Shown in pieces: positions 42,069 through 51,649 of a stretch of DNA of 64,000 nt. This DNA is from an uncultured Paracoccaceae bacterium. GTDB taxonomy: Bacteria; Pseudomonadota; Alphaproteobacteria; Rhodobacterales; Rhodobacteraceae. Numbering within the stretch: position 1 is the first letter of the stretch; each line of letters opens with the position of its first letter. The position numbers were made by a program, and so were the translations under genes. The stretch spans positions 1 through 64,000 of the forward strand of contig CALKOT010000054.1 in NCBI GenBank assembly GCA_938092015.1, in the 5' to 3' direction. The notes under the pieces were generated by a model, which saw only the letters and a list, made by a program, of their open reading frames with translations, was not told the DNA's origin and ran no database searches.

Positions 42069-42771
42069 GATAGTGGGGCTGCCGCCCTTCGCGTAGCGCC
42101 TTCTGCTCGTACCGTGTCGAAGGCCAGTCGGTCCAAGGCTGTCGCCAGTCTTCGGGGTGCTCTGCCGTCCAGCGAAATTCAGGAAACGCCGCTATCGCTT
42201 CCATGGAATGGCGAACATAGTCAGGGATGTCTGTTGCGATGTGCAGGCGACCTCCAATCGCGCAGACCCGCGACAGTTGTGGCAGGTTGTTAGCGCCAAT
42301 GAAGCGGCGCTTATGGTGGCGCGACTTTGGCCATGGATCCGGATAGTTCACGAAAATGCGTTCAAAGGCGCCATCAGCAGCGACGTCGAAAATTTCGCGG
42401 GCATCGCCTGCATGAATGCGCGCATTGGCGATCCCTGCGTTTTCATGGGCGTATAGGCACATAGCGACGCCATTGATAAAGGGCTCACATCCAATGATCG
42501 CGACATCAGGGTTGGCTTTGGCCATTGCGACCAGATGCTCCCCGCCGCCAAAGCCAATCTCCAGCCAAGCAGCTTTGGCGCCTTTGACCATGGATTTGAA
42601 ATCGACTTCTTTTCGGCCCGGATTTTCAGCCCAAGCGACGCCTTCCGGTGCCAGCTTGGGCAATAGCTCAGCCAGCATCTTTTCCTGTACAGGCCGCAAT
42701 GTCTTACCATTCCGCCGGCCATAGAAATTGCGCCATGGCGCCCCGTCTTCGCGTTCCTTCAGTTCACCCAT
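42037..42771 (-). CDS. trmB: tRNA (guanine46-N7)-methyltransferase
   Basis: The protein has 244 residues. KAAWLEIGFGGGEHLVAMAKANPDVAIIGCEPF is the SAM-binding motif, and FVNYPDPWPKSRHHKRRF is the TrmB signature (PDPWPKxRH). DYVRHSMEAIAAFPEFRWT and LTSYEQKALREGR-like ends (here STRYEQKALREG) fit. It makes m7G46 in tRNA. It lies downstream of metK with an intervening terminator, so the two are probably separate. Confidence 0.95.
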   Translation of the reverse strand: MGELKEREDGAPWRNFYGRRNGKTLRPVQEKMLAELLPKLAPEGVAWAENPGRKEVDFKSMVKGAKAAWLEIGFGGGEHLVAMAKANPDVAIIGCEPFINGVAMCLYAHENAGIANARIHAGDAREIFDVAADGAFERIFVNYPDPWPKSRHHKRRFIGANNLPQLSRVCAIGGRLHIATDIPDYVRHSMEAIAAFPEFRWTAEHPEDWRQPWTDWPSTRYEQKALREGRQPHYLTFVREPVVA

Positions 42772-42782
42772 GGCATCATCCT

Positions 42783-42830
42783 AAAACGATAAGGGAGAGT
42801 GCGCCAAACGCCCTCTCCCCGTCTTTATCG
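42783..42830 (-). terminator. Intrinsic terminator after metK
   Basis: On the minus strand CGATAA...TTATCG forms the outer stem and GGGAGAG...CTCTCCC the inner one, and TTTT follows at once (plus-strand AAAA at 42783-42786). It is located 33 bases after the metK stop. Confidence 0.75.
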
Positions 42831-42862
42831 TAAGTCAGTTGTCTTGCGCCGAGGCGCAAAGA

Positions 42863-44029
42863 TCAGATTGCAGCCTTCAATGCATCAACCAGATCGGTTT
42901 TCTCCCACGAGAACCCACCGTCAGCCTCAGGTGCACGACCAAAGTGACCATAGGAGGCGGTGCGCTGGTAGATCGGCTTGTTCATGCCAAGTTTCTCACG
43001 GATGCCGCGTGGCGTCAGGCTCATCACCGAAGCGGCGGCAGCTTCGATCTTCTCTTCAGACACTTTGCCCGTACCATATGTATCGACGAAGATTGATTGC
43101 GGCTCTGTGACGCCAATAGCGTAAGCCAGCTGCAGTGTGCAGCGTTCAGCAAGATCGGCCGCTACGATGTTCTTTGCCAGGTAGCGTGACGCATAAGCCG
43201 CAGAGCGGTCGACTTTGGTCGGGTCTTTGCCAGAGAATGCGCCGCCGCCATGGGGTGCTGCGCCGCCATAGGTATCAACGATAATCTTACGTCCGGTCAG
43301 TCCTGCGTCGCCATCAGGGCCACCGATGACGAATTTACCCGTTGGGTTCACGTGCCAGACAGTGCTGTCAGTGATCCAACCTTCTGGCAGAACTTCACGA
43401 ATGTAAGGTTCAACCAATTCCCGAACATCCATGGAAGACATCGTAGCGTCCAGATGTTGCGTCGAGAGGACGATGGAGGTGGCTTCAACAGGCTTGCTAT
43501 CCACGTAACGGACGGAAAGCTGTGATTTTGCGTCTGGGCCAAGCTGGGGCGCTGTGCCATCTTTGCGAACTTCAGCCAAGCGGCGAAGGATAGCGTGCGA
43601 ATAGTGGATCGGCGCAGGCATCAGCGCGTCGGTTTCTTTCGTAGCGTAGCCAAACATGATGCCCTGATCGCCAGCGCCCTCATCCTTGTCCGCGCCGGAA
43701 TCAACGCCCTGCGCAATGTCGGCAGACTGTGCGTGCAGGTGGTTTGAGACGGTCATGTTTTCCCAATGGAAACCGTCTTGCTCGTAGCCGATATCTTTGA
43801 CGCAGGCGCGGGCGATGTCTTCGACACTGTCAATAACTGACTGCGGTCCGCGAACTTCACCCGCAATGACCAGACGGTTGGTCGTCGCCAGTGTTTCGCA
43901 TGCGACACGCGCATAGGGATCTTCTGCAAGAAATGCATCCAGCACTGCGTCAGAGATTCGATCACAGACTTTGTCAGGGTGACCTTCAGAAACAGATTCT
44001 GAGGTAAACAAATAATCTTTGCGCGCCAT
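42863..44029 (-). CDS. metK: S-adenosylmethionine synthetase
   Basis: The protein has 388 residues. [27 protein letters not shown] is the N-terminal ATP/Met-binding signature, [16 protein letters not shown] and [35 protein letters not shown] the further motifs. It makes SAM from methionine and ATP. The leader contains a possible structured region overlapping the ribosome binding site. An XRE regulator lies upstream on the same strand. Confidence 0.97.
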   Translation of the reverse strand: MARKDYLFTSESVSEGHPDKVCDRISDAVLDAFLAEDPYARVACETLATTNRLVIAGEVRGPQSVIDSVEDIARACVKDIGYEQDGFHWENMTVSNHLHAQSADIAQGVDSGADKDEGAGDQGIMFGYATKETDALMPAPIHYSHAILRRLAEVRKDGTAPQLGPDAKSQLSVRYVDSKPVEATSIVLSTQHLDATMSSMDVRELVEPYIREVLPEGWITDSTVWHVNPTGKFVIGGPDGDAGLTGRKIIVDTYGGAAPHGGGAFSGKDPTKVDRSAAYASRYLAKNIVAADLAERCTLQLAYAIGVTEPQSIFVDTYGTGKVSEEKIEAAAASVMSLTPRGIREKLGMNKPIYQRTASYGHFGRAPEADGGFSWEKTDLVDALKAAI

Positions 44030-44035
44030 GTAGAT

Positions 44036-44087
44036 ATCCCTTCAACCTGCTCGCCACTGAACCGGGCTGTGAAGTATAACCACCGGT
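44036..44087 (-). promoter_or_regulatory. Structured leader candidate upstream of metK
   Basis: In the metK leader ACCGG (44087-44083) and CCGGT (44065-44061) can pair around a loop that contains CTTCA (44074-44070), which in turn complements TGAAG (44044-44040) next to the ribosome binding site AAGGG. That is an H-type pseudoknot shape that would hide the site. SAM/SAH riboswitches occur before metK in Rhodobacterales, but this sequence does not match their loop as I recall it. Confidence 0.25.
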
Positions 44088-44134
44088 TTTAAATGAGGTT
44101 TAAGCGCTGCTCTGGTCAGCGTCAATATGGCTGG

Positions 44135-44563
44135 TTATCCAGTCGCTTCCGCCGCCAGCGTTCGCACAAGTTCAGTCAGTCTGCGCCGGGTTGCGCTGTC
44201 CTGAATGCGAGAAAAGACGAGGTTCAGCTGAACGCCTTCCGGAGAGGTGACAAACCTGGTTAGCTGAGATTCTTCTGCCGAGACCGGCTTTGAAGTCGGA
44301 TCACCGCCTTCGGCGATATCGCTTGGCATGTCTTCAAAGAAATACTGGATCGATGTTCCAAGGATTCGAGAAGTTGCATACAGGCGACTGGCGCCGATGC
44401 GATTTAACCCTTTTTCGTATTTCTGGATTTGTTGAAACATCAGTCCCAGCTGGTCGCCCAACTTTTCTTGACTCATCCCGACGACAATCCTTCGCGTTCT
44501 AAGGCGCGATCCGACATGCACGTCTTTCCTGTTGGGTGATTTGCCCGACAAGTCTTCCTCCAC
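44135..44563 (-). CDS. XRE/HTH-type transcriptional regulator
   Basis: The protein has 142 residues. The helix-turn-helix spans about 18-72: VGSRLRTRRIVVGMSQEKLGDQLGLMFQQIQKYEKGLNRIGASRLY, typical XRE. The C-terminal 60 residues (LTRFVTSPEGVQLNLVFSRIQDSATRRRLTELVRTLA) resemble a dimerisation tail of alphaproteobacterial HTH proteins. Its place between metK and lnt is common in related genomes as far as I recall. Targets are unknown. Confidence 0.87.
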   Translation of the reverse strand: MEEDLSGKSPNRKDVHVGSRLRTRRIVVGMSQEKLGDQLGLMFQQIQKYEKGLNRIGASRLYATSRILGTSIQYFFEDMPSDIAEGGDPTSKPVSAEESQLTRFVTSPEGVQLNLVFSRIQDSATRRRLTELVRTLAAEATG

Positions 44564-44698
44564 CGATTAACAAACAAATGGCGGTCGCCCACCTTGTCGT
44601 ATGCTCCGTCGGTGGCCCCCCAGCATCCAACTAAGTGGTTTGTTTAAAAGGCCAACCACCAAAATTGCAAAGCGCAACTGACTACCGGGCGCCTGCTG

Positions 44699-46237
44699 CT
44701 AGGATTGTCGCCTGCGATAGAAGCTCAACCCTGACCATATGAGAAAGATAGCTGACAGACTGATCGCCCCGGTTTCACCGGTGGATCGGTACAAGGTTTC
44801 ACGTTTTGCAGGCAGCGGCGCATCAATAATGCCTTCTTCGTTCATTGGCAGTGACGCAACAACCCGACCATAGGTGTCGATCATAGCAGATATGCCGGTA
44901 TTGGCTGCTCTGGCAATCGGACGGCCTGTTTCTATCGCGCGCATCTGGGCTTGGGCCAGATGCTGGATTGGGCCAGCCCAATCGCCAAACCAAGCGTCGT
45001 TGGTTACCAACGCCAGCCAGTCTGCCTCTTTGGACGCAGCCATAACCTCACGCGGGAAAATCATTTCGTAGCAGATCAGCGGCGTGAATGGCGGCGCCGC
45101 TTCCGGCGTCATTACGATGGTCGCCTCGCCCGGCACAATGCCTGCGCCTCGTTGGGCGATGGCGAGAATTCCAAACTTGCTGAGGAAATCTTCGAAAGGA
45201 AGATATTCGCCGAAAGGCACTAAATGAACCTTGTCGAACGGGTCTGAAAGGGCGCCGTCTTTCCCAAGCAGAAAGAGGCTGTTACGCCATCGCAAAGGCT
45301 TTGCTTCAGCATTTTCGGGCTCGCCATCGACGCGTAAAGATCCAAGCGCAACCTCCGCCCCGGCAGTATTTGCGATTTCCTTGCGGGCCTCCTCGGCCAT
45401 GTCGATTGGGAAGGTAACGGCGCTTTCGGGCCAGAGGATGAGCGACGGCGCAGCCCCACTAGTGGTCTTTTTGGTCAGGGCCAGCGTTTTCTCAAAATGG
45501 GGGCGGATCAGCGCAACATCCCATTTGGTGGCCTGACTGATGTTCGGTTGGACGATACGGATGATTGGGCCGCTGGTTGCATTGCCTTTGTTGATCTCAG
45601 CGCTGCCCCAAACCCAAGCTCCAGCTACGGTAACCAGCGAAACGAGAGTGCCCACTGAAAGACGAAAAGCGCCAAGGGTTAAGGCCAGCCCCAATGTCAT
45701 TAACGTCAATCCGTAGGGCCCAATCAGCGAAGCCGTTTGCGCCACGGGCGTGTCGGTCCAGACATAGGCGGGCAGGGCCCAGGGAAAACCGGTCAGGATC
45801 GTACTGCGGGCAACCTCTGACCCGGTCCAGCAAAGGGCCAGGGTGGGTAAGGGCGCAGCGCCGCGCCGTGTGGCTTGGCCGGCCAGCCAAAATCCGACAG
45901 CTGGGAATACACCCATCCCAAAAGAAATTAGGATTAGAGCTGGCAGCGCCATCCAGCCATCTATTTCCGGACGCACCAGAAAAGGTTCGACAATCCAATG
46001 TAGCGAAAGCGCGAAGTATCCCGCGCCAAATGCCAGGCCAATGTGGAACGAAACCCACCCTGCTGATGACCGCCATAGCCAGTAGAGAGCGGCCCCCGCG
46101 ATAAAAATCAGCGGCCAAAGCCCAAATGGCGGTTGCGCCATTGCAAACGCCAGGCCGCTAGCAAAAGCCGCCGCCAGACGTCGCCAACCTTCAAGGTGCG
46201 AAAACTTGGCGACGACGCCGGGCAGGCTGTCCGTCAC
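44699..46237 (-). CDS. lnt: Apolipoprotein N-acyltransferase
   Basis: The protein has 512 residues. The N-terminal half has about six to seven membrane segments (LAFAMAQPPFGLWPLIFIAG). The C-terminal nitrilase domain carries the triad: Glu in LILWPESAVTFP, Lys in FDKVHLVPFGEYLPFEDF, Cys in FTPLICYEMIFPREV. It adds the third acyl chain to lipoproteins at the inner-membrane periplasmic face. It follows the CBS protein by 6 bp in a minus-strand operon. Confidence 0.95.
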   Translation of the reverse strand: MTDSLPGVVAKFSHLEGWRRLAAAFASGLAFAMAQPPFGLWPLIFIAGAALYWLWRSSAGWVSFHIGLAFGAGYFALSLHWIVEPFLVRPEIDGWMALPALILISFGMGVFPAVGFWLAGQATRRGAAPLPTLALCWTGSEVARSTILTGFPWALPAYVWTDTPVAQTASLIGPYGLTLMTLGLALTLGAFRLSVGTLVSLVTVAGAWVWGSAEINKGNATSGPIIRIVQPNISQATKWDVALIRPHFEKTLALTKKTTSGAAPSLILWPESAVTFPIDMAEEARKEIANTAGAEVALGSLRVDGEPENAEAKPLRWRNSLFLLGKDGALSDPFDKVHLVPFGEYLPFEDFLSKFGILAIAQRGAGIVPGEATIVMTPEAAPPFTPLICYEMIFPREVMAASKEADWLALVTNDAWFGDWAGPIQHLAQAQMRAIETGRPIARAANTGISAMIDTYGRVVASLPMNEEGIIDAPLPAKRETLYRSTGETGAISLSAIFLIWSGLSFYRRRQS

Positions 46238-46243
46238 AGTGAG

Positions 46244-47140
46244 TTATTCAGCAGCTTTGGCAGAGGCCCGCTCCGCCCCGAACAAAATCACGCGCAGGCG
46301 TTTGATGCGGCGCGGGTCAGCATCAACAATTTCGAACTCATGACCATCAGGATGGGTCAGAACCTCACCACGGGCGGGAATTCGGTTTGACAACATGAAC
46401 AATAGGCCGCCCAACGTATCGACGTCCTCATCCAGATCATCTGGCAACAGGTCGACGCCTGCTTCAGCCTCAAATTCAGATAGTTCGACGCGGGCGTTGC
46501 AGATGTAGACGCCTTCCCGTTCCATCCGCCAACCTACAGTTTCTTCCTGATCGTGTTCATCTTCGATCTCGCCGACGATCTGCTCGACCAGATCTTCGAT
46601 AGTGATCAAACCATCAACGCCGCCATATTCATCAATGACCAAAGCCATATGGATGCGGCTGGCTTGCATTCGCTGAAGCAATCGCTTGGTTGGCATCGAC
46701 GGTGGCGCGACCAACATTTCACGCACATGGTCTTCCAGATTGAATGGCTCATTCGTAGTGGCGCCAAATCCGCGTGCAAGCGCGACGTCTTTCACATGAA
46801 CAAAGCCAATCACGTTATCAAGCGTGTCACGATAGACCGGCAGGCGCGAATGCGCTTCATGCCGAAAGGCTTCGGCCAGCTCCGCTAAATCAGCGGACGC
46901 TTCAACAGCGGAAATATCAGCGCGAGGGATCATTACCTCTTCAACACGCTGACCGCGCATCGTGATAATGTTCTGAACCAGCGCGCGCTCTACCGGAGTG
47001 GCGCCTATATCAGGGATAGCTTCGTCGTCAGAGGCGCTGTCGCCGCCGGCAAACTTGATGATGCGTGCGAACAAGCCCGGCTGTTGCCCAGGGCTTTCTT
47101 CGTCATCTTTCTCCGTCGTGGGAGACTGGTTGTCGTCCAT
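46244..47140 (-). CDS. CorC-type CBS-domain protein
   Basis: The protein has 298 residues: a short acidic N-terminus, two CBS motifs at about 70-205 ([44 protein letters not shown] and [35 protein letters not shown]), and a C-terminal CorC_HlyC domain. No transmembrane segments are seen, unlike full hemolysin-family proteins. Such genes lie next to ybeY and lnt in many proteobacteria and are linked to Mg2+/Co2+ handling. Confidence 0.9.
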   Translation of the reverse strand: MDDNQSPTTEKDDEESPGQQPGLFARIIKFAGGDSASDDEAIPDIGATPVERALVQNIITMRGQRVEEVMIPRADISAVEASADLAELAEAFRHEAHSRLPVYRDTLDNVIGFVHVKDVALARGFGATTNEPFNLEDHVREMLVAPPSMPTKRLLQRMQASRIHMALVIDEYGGVDGLITIEDLVEQIVGEIEDEHDQEETVGWRMEREGVYICNARVELSEFEAEAGVDLLPDDLDEDVDTLGGLLFMLSNRIPARGEVLTHPDGHEFEIVDADPRRIKRLRVILFGAERASAKAAE

Positions 47141-47146
47141 TGCTCC

Positions 47147-47644
47147 TTACTCGTCTTTCGGGGCGTAGGGATCAGCGATCCCCAGTCTGGCGAGCGAACG
47201 GCGTTCGACCCCTTCCATGACTTCTGCGTCTGCATCCGTCTGATGATCATAGCCCATCAGATGCAATATCCCGTGGCAGAATAGATGCGCGAAATGCGTC
47301 TCAGGTTCCAGATGTTGCTTTTTCGCCTCGTTTTCAATGGTTTCGCGCGCAAAAGCCAAATCTCCGAGGAAACCGTCTTCTGGGGTCGAATGCGCATCTG
47401 CGGGCAGGCAATCCTCTGCAGGCCAGCTTAAAACGTTAGTCGGTGTAGGCTTATCCCTGAATTCAGAATTGAGATCAGCAATACGTTCATCAGTCGAAAG
47501 AAGGACGCTGATCTCAAAGTCGCGTGGTGACAGGCCAAGTTCAGTCAGGGTCTGTTCGAAAATGCGCAGGGTGATCTCACGATACCATGGCGCGGTCTCA
47601 AACCACGCCTCGTCCTCGATGTTGAACTCTAGGGTGAGTGTCAC
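47147..47644 (-). CDS. ybeY: Endoribonuclease YbeY / rRNA maturation factor
   Basis: The protein has 165 residues. HLFCHGILHLMGYDHQTDADAEVMEG contains the HxxxHxxxxxH zinc motif, and ELNSEFRDKPTPTNVLSWPAED is the other signature. YbeY processes 16S rRNA ends. It overlaps the phoH stop by 4 bases and precedes the CBS gene by 6, in the order known across bacteria. Confidence 0.95.
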   Translation of the reverse strand: MTLTLEFNIEDEAWFETAPWYREITLRIFEQTLTELGLSPRDFEISVLLSTDERIADLNSEFRDKPTPTNVLSWPAEDCLPADAHSTPEDGFLGDLAFARETIENEAKKQHLEPETHFAHLFCHGILHLMGYDHQTDADAEVMEGVERRSLARLGIADPYAPKDE

Positions 47645-48669
47645 CTTTTCTCACTATCTGCGTCATACGCTTGCACGATTTTCGCCACCAACGGATGGCG
47701 GATGACATCAACGGCGGTGAACTTGGAAAATTCGATGCCCTTGACGCCCCTCAGCACGCGTTCAGCCTCAACAAGGCCAGATCCTATGCCTCTGGGAAGG
47801 TCGATCTGGCTGGGGTCGCCTGTGATCGCCATGCGGCCGCCTTCCCCCAAACGTGTCAGGAACATCTTCATCTGCATTTCTGTGGTGTTCTGCGCCTCAT
47901 CCAGAACGACAAACGCATTTTGCAGCGTCCGTCCGCGCATGAACGCCAAGGGCGCGATTTCAATTGTCTTCTCTTCAATAAGACGCGCAACTTGTTTGCC
48001 AGGAAGCAAGTCGTTCAAGGCATCATAAAGAGGCTGCATGAACGGATCGACCTTATCCTTCATGTCGCCAGGCAAAAAGCCAAGACGTTCGCCCGCTTCA
48101 ACCGCCGGTCTACTTAAGATAATGCGATCGACGCGGCCTTCCAGATACATAGCCACTGCGGCTGCGACCGCCAGATAGGTCTTGCCCGTGCCGGCGGGAC
48201 CTACGCCAAAGACCAGTTCTGAGCGGTACAGCGATTGGACATAGCCACGCTGCGCGGCGGTCCGCGGCTCAACGACCTTTTTCTTGGTTTTGATCTCAAC
48301 CTTGCCGCTCTTGAACATTTCAAGCTGTCCAGGATTCGGGGCAGGTGGTTCGCCCTGCATGCGAATGGCGGCGTCGACGTCGCCTTTTTCGATCTGCCGG
48401 CCAGCCTCAAGCCGCTCGTAAAGGCTGGTCAGGGCAGTTGCGGCCAGATCAACTGCTTCCTTGTCGCCATGCAGCGCTAGCTGATTGCCGCGCCTGACAA
48501 TGACGATGCCAAAGCCCTGTTCCAATGCGGACAGATTGCGATCAAAGCCGCCACAAAGGTCGATCAGAAGATGGTTATTTGAGAATTCCAGCAGGCGTTC
48601 GTTGGATTTCGCGTCGGTACTTTTCGTAATGGGTGTGCTCGCCACGTGTTTTTTCAGCCTCCTCGGCAT
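47641..48669 (-). CDS. phoH: PhoH-family ATPase (YbeZ-like)
   Basis: I take the ATG at 48669 (MPRRLKKHVASTPI), giving 342 residues; an upstream in-frame start would add 13. Walker A is VGPAGTGKTYLAVA and Walker B FVVLDEAQNTTEMQM; FLPGDMKDKVDPFMQPLYDAL and ITGDPSQIDLPRG are PhoH signatures. It is an ATPase associated with YbeY in ribosome and RNA metabolism. The gene opens the phoH-ybeY-CBS-lnt operon. Confidence 0.92.
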   Translation of the reverse strand: MPRRLKKHVASTPITKSTDAKSNERLLEFSNNHLLIDLCGGFDRNLSALEQGFGIVIVRRGNQLALHGDKEAVDLAATALTSLYERLEAGRQIEKGDVDAAIRMQGEPPAPNPGQLEMFKSGKVEIKTKKKVVEPRTAAQRGYVQSLYRSELVFGVGPAGTGKTYLAVAAAVAMYLEGRVDRIILSRPAVEAGERLGFLPGDMKDKVDPFMQPLYDALNDLLPGKQVARLIEEKTIEIAPLAFMRGRTLQNAFVVLDEAQNTTEMQMKMFLTRLGEGGRMAITGDPSQIDLPRGIGSGLVEAERVLRGVKGIEFSKFTAVDVIRHPLVAKIVQAYDADSEKR

Positions 48670-48766
48670 CTCTTGCCTGATGGTGGCGGAGGGGGACGGG
48701 CGCCGCAAGTCAAAACTGTACGAAAGTTGTGTTGCCGCACTTGTCTAGCTGAACGCCTTTATAGCC

Positions 48767-48862
48767 CTAGAATAAGAAATCAGAGTTACTGAACGCACCA
48801 TCATTGTCATCTTCGACCACGATGCGAACATTGGCGAACGCGATGCGGACATCATCTCCATC
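48767..48862 (-). pseudogene. Severed C-terminal secretion tail of the RTX protein (after an in-frame TAG)
   Basis: After the TAG at 48863-48865 the same frame continues open for 31 codons (starting DGDDVRIAFANV, ending AFSNSDFLF) to a second TAG at 48767-48769. The tail has the alternating hydrophobic, Asp-rich pattern and terminal DFLF shared by the two other RTX proteins here (tails ETDFLF and QSDFIF), which is a typical type I secretion signal end. Confidence 0.8.
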
Positions 48863-51520
48863 CTAAGAAATTGAGAGATCTCCAAAATCTTCTGCACCGC
48901 GCACAATCTCGATTTTGTCGCGTCCTTGCTGAAAGTCAGTGATCCGGTCGAACCCATCGCCGCTCCTGAACTGAAAGACATCTGCGCCGCCGCCGCCCGT
49001 AAGCTCATCAGCGCCGCGGCCACCGTTCAGTTTGTCCGCGCCACCGCCGCCTTCAAGATCATCGCGTCCGCCGCCGCCCCGCAATTCATCGGCGCCGCCG
49101 TTCCCTGCAACAAAATCTTGGCCAGCGCCGCCGTTTATCTTGTCGCGTCTGCCGCCACCCCGCAGCTCATCAACGCCAAATCCGCCAAGCAAAGTGTCCG
49201 CGCCGCCGCCGCCGGTAAGAGTATCGTCGCCCTGCGCGCCATTTAGTTTGTCGCGTCCGCCGCCGCCTCGCAAATTGTCGTTGCCGGCCATGCCGTTGAT
49301 TGTGTCATCGCCAGCCATGCCGAGGAATACGTCAGCACCTGCATCCCCGCGCAGGAAATCGCCGCCAGATGTCGCTACATTCGGCGACAGAAGGTTTACG
49401 ATATCATCGCCTGTCAGGGTCAGATCAACAAAGCTGAGCCGTTCGACATCAATCACTTCAACTGATGCGCCGCCAACGGTGAACACGGCGCCATCTTCGC
49501 CTTGTGACAGGGTAGAGTCCTCAAACGAAAACCTGAACAGCGCTTCATCATCGCCGTCGCCGCCATCCACGAGATCACCAAGAGAGGCACGGATTGTGTC
49601 GTCGCCATTGCCGCCTTTGACGATATCTGCACCACCATCGCCGCGCAGCAAATCATCACCATCGCCGCCATTCAGGAAATCGTCGCCAAGACCGCCTTCA
49701 AGTTCATCATCACCTGCGCCACCGCCGACGAAATCATTCCCGTCACCGCCAGTGATGGTGTCATCACCGTCATTGCCAAAAAGATCGTCAGCGGCAATGC
49801 CGCCGGTAATGCTGCCATCGCCGGAAAGCGCGATGATCTCTGATCCGTCCTCGGCAGCGACAAACTGGTCGGCGCCATCAGTTGCATCAATTGCTGATCG
49901 ATCAGTTGCATTGCCAACGATGCCGCCTGTGGCGGTCAGGCTGCCATCAGTACCTGTCGCCGAGATACTGAAGGAACTGCCATCCAAGCTGTCCACGGTA
50001 ATTCCAAGCTGCGCAATGACGTCCGATTGCGAGAGCCCGGTAAACGAGAATGTACCAAGATCATCAGGTGTCAGCGCAAGATCGAAGTCGCCATCTGCTG
50101 TGGATTTTCCGATCAGGGCGACGACGTCGGACCCAATCGCAGGCGCGAATAAATTGACGATCTCGCCTGGGCGAACGACGCCAAGTTCCTGCAGTTCAAT
50201 AATCTTGCCATCACTATCGGCGACAATAATCCGCGCATCGCGAAGGGTCGCGGCGTCTGCACTCAGCTCCAGTGTAAAGAACTTGGTGATCTGATCTTCA
50301 AGGCTGACGCTTTCAATCAGATCGGCGTCCGCCAGGCCCAGATCTTTGGCAAGCTCAGCAAAGCTGTTCTGAAAAATGGTTGATTCGATAAGAAACCCGT
50401 TTTCGTCGAATTCAGCCAGCGGCGTGGCGCCGCCGATAAGCGTTTGATCTGCCCCAGCGATCGGGAACATCAACTGAGCCGGGTCAGAGACATGGTGCAG
50501 ACCGAACAGATGCCCGGCTTCATGGGCGACGGCTTGCGCAATTTGAAGCAAGTCATCGGCATCGTTGCCAATCTCGCCCGACAAAACGAACGCATTGTCA
50601 GATCTGTCACTATTGCCGGTGTCGATCTTTTCAGCCAGCCCGAGCAAACCGTCGGCCATCGATAAAACGCCGGGCAGATCGGTAATTGAGCCACCAACGT
50701 GGACGGTTGAAAATGCGCCCTCTACCGGCCGCTCAGTCACGAAATCAATCTGAAAATCGGCGTAAATTTCTTCCACTGCGGCGATGACCGTCGCTTCTTG
50801 CGCACTGGAAAAACCAGCGCCGAGCAAAAACAGTCCGGCCGCGTCGCTTAACAGGGATTCGAATTCAAGAAAGGCGGCGTCGAAGTCGACGAACACGATC
50901 TGACGGGAGCTGAAGCCGAAGTTTGAGATAAGCGCCGCGCTATCGAAGATCCTATCTCCGACAACTGCGATGCGTAGTTGCACGTTCAGCGTCTGTCCGC
51001 CCGGCTCCAACGGCGCGGTTACGCGTAGCAGGGGCGTACGTCCGTCGAACAGCGTGCCGTCAGTCGACAGATCACCGTCGAAGAAGTTGTTGTTTACTGT
51101 GATCGGGTCGCCATTTGTGTCCAGCGCAACCTCTTGGCCATCAATCAGAACAGAAAAGAAGTCATTGAAGGTCGAACCGACGAATTCCGGAAATTCCTCA
51201 GAAAGAAAAGTGAAATCGAAGAGAAAATTGTCAGCCCCGCGCGGTGTCGAGATGGTGAATTTAAGCGTTGCGTCATCCCCGCCAACACCGCCCACGCCGA
51301 GGTCCGTGCCTTGGCTGCCAGAGGTGTTCTCATCGGCGACCTGGCTCGCCAATCCGGTGGACATAACGAGGATGGGATTTGTGTTGGATCCCAACACACC
51401 CGCTAATGGGGAGTCAGAAAATGCGAGGGCTTCTATCGGCCCATCCAGGAAAATGGGCGTATCGTTTGTCAGGCCCAACTGGCTGACAAGAGTTTCTAAG
51501 TTAACGGTTGATAAAGCCAC
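48863..51520 (-). CDS. RTX protein with choice-of-anchor L and metzincin-like domains, amber-truncated
   Basis: The GTG at 51520 (AGGGGA six bases upstream) gives 885 residues; a TTG six codons earlier is possible. Residues 5-210 form a choice-of-anchor L domain (LVSQLGLTNDTPIFLDGPIE). Residues 215-400 look metzincin-like, with AVAHEAGHLFGLHHVSDPAQLMFP (HExGHxxGxxH) as zinc site. From about 560 on, RTX nonapeptides (GGDGNDFVGGGAGDDELEGG) bind Ca2+. The protein ends at DLSIS followed by TAG, where paralogues have Gln (IDQDGAD), so CAG to TAG seems likely. Probably a secreted protease-like protein, now without its signal. Confidence 0.8.
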   Translation of the reverse strand: MALSTVNLETLVSQLGLTNDTPIFLDGPIEALAFSDSPLAGVLGSNTNPILVMSTGLASQVADENTSGSQGTDLGVGGVGGDDATLKFTISTPRGADNFLFDFTFLSEEFPEFVGSTFNDFFSVLIDGQEVALDTNGDPITVNNNFFDGDLSTDGTLFDGRTPLLRVTAPLEPGGQTLNVQLRIAVVGDRIFDSAALISNFGFSSRQIVFVDFDAAFLEFESLLSDAAGLFLLGAGFSSAQEATVIAAVEEIYADFQIDFVTERPVEGAFSTVHVGGSITDLPGVLSMADGLLGLAEKIDTGNSDRSDNAFVLSGEIGNDADDLLQIAQAVAHEAGHLFGLHHVSDPAQLMFPIAGADQTLIGGATPLAEFDENGFLIESTIFQNSFAELAKDLGLADADLIESVSLEDQITKFFTLELSADAATLRDARIIVADSDGKIIELQELGVVRPGEIVNLFAPAIGSDVVALIGKSTADGDFDLALTPDDLGTFSFTGLSQSDVIAQLGITVDSLDGSSFSISATGTDGSLTATGGIVGNATDRSAIDATDGADQFVAAEDGSEIIALSGDGSITGGIAADDLFGNDGDDTITGGDGNDFVGGGAGDDELEGGLGDDFLNGGDGDDLLRGDGGADIVKGGNGDDTIRASLGDLVDGGDGDDEALFRFSFEDSTLSQGEDGAVFTVGGASVEVIDVERLSFVDLTLTGDDIVNLLSPNVATSGGDFLRGDAGADVFLGMAGDDTINGMAGNDNLRGGGGRDKLNGAQGDDTLTGGGGADTLLGGFGVDELRGGGRRDKINGGAGQDFVAGNGGADELRGGGGRDDLEGGGGADKLNGGRGADELTGGGGADVFQFRSGDGFDRITDFQQGRDKIEIVRGAEDFGDLSIS

Positions 51521-51649
51521 GCCAGTCCCCTGAAACAAATGACAAGTTACGCACTTGGCCGGGCGATAGGGGATGGTCGGGCGCTTTGCAATTGCAGGAG
51601 GTGCTGGCGAATTCGGCCTAGCGAAGCTGTCGGGCCGAGTGGTTGGATG

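Noticed and set aside
44567-44647. TTAACAAAC and GTTTGTTTAA as inverted half-sites upstream of the XRE gene
   Set aside because: One arm has an extra base and the distance is about 60 bases. Too weak to call an operator.
49032-50294. 420-codon plus-strand open frame opposite the RTX gene, rich in Pro and Ser
   Set aside because: It is the antisense of glycine/aspartate RTX repeats, which always yields Pro/Ser-rich open frames.
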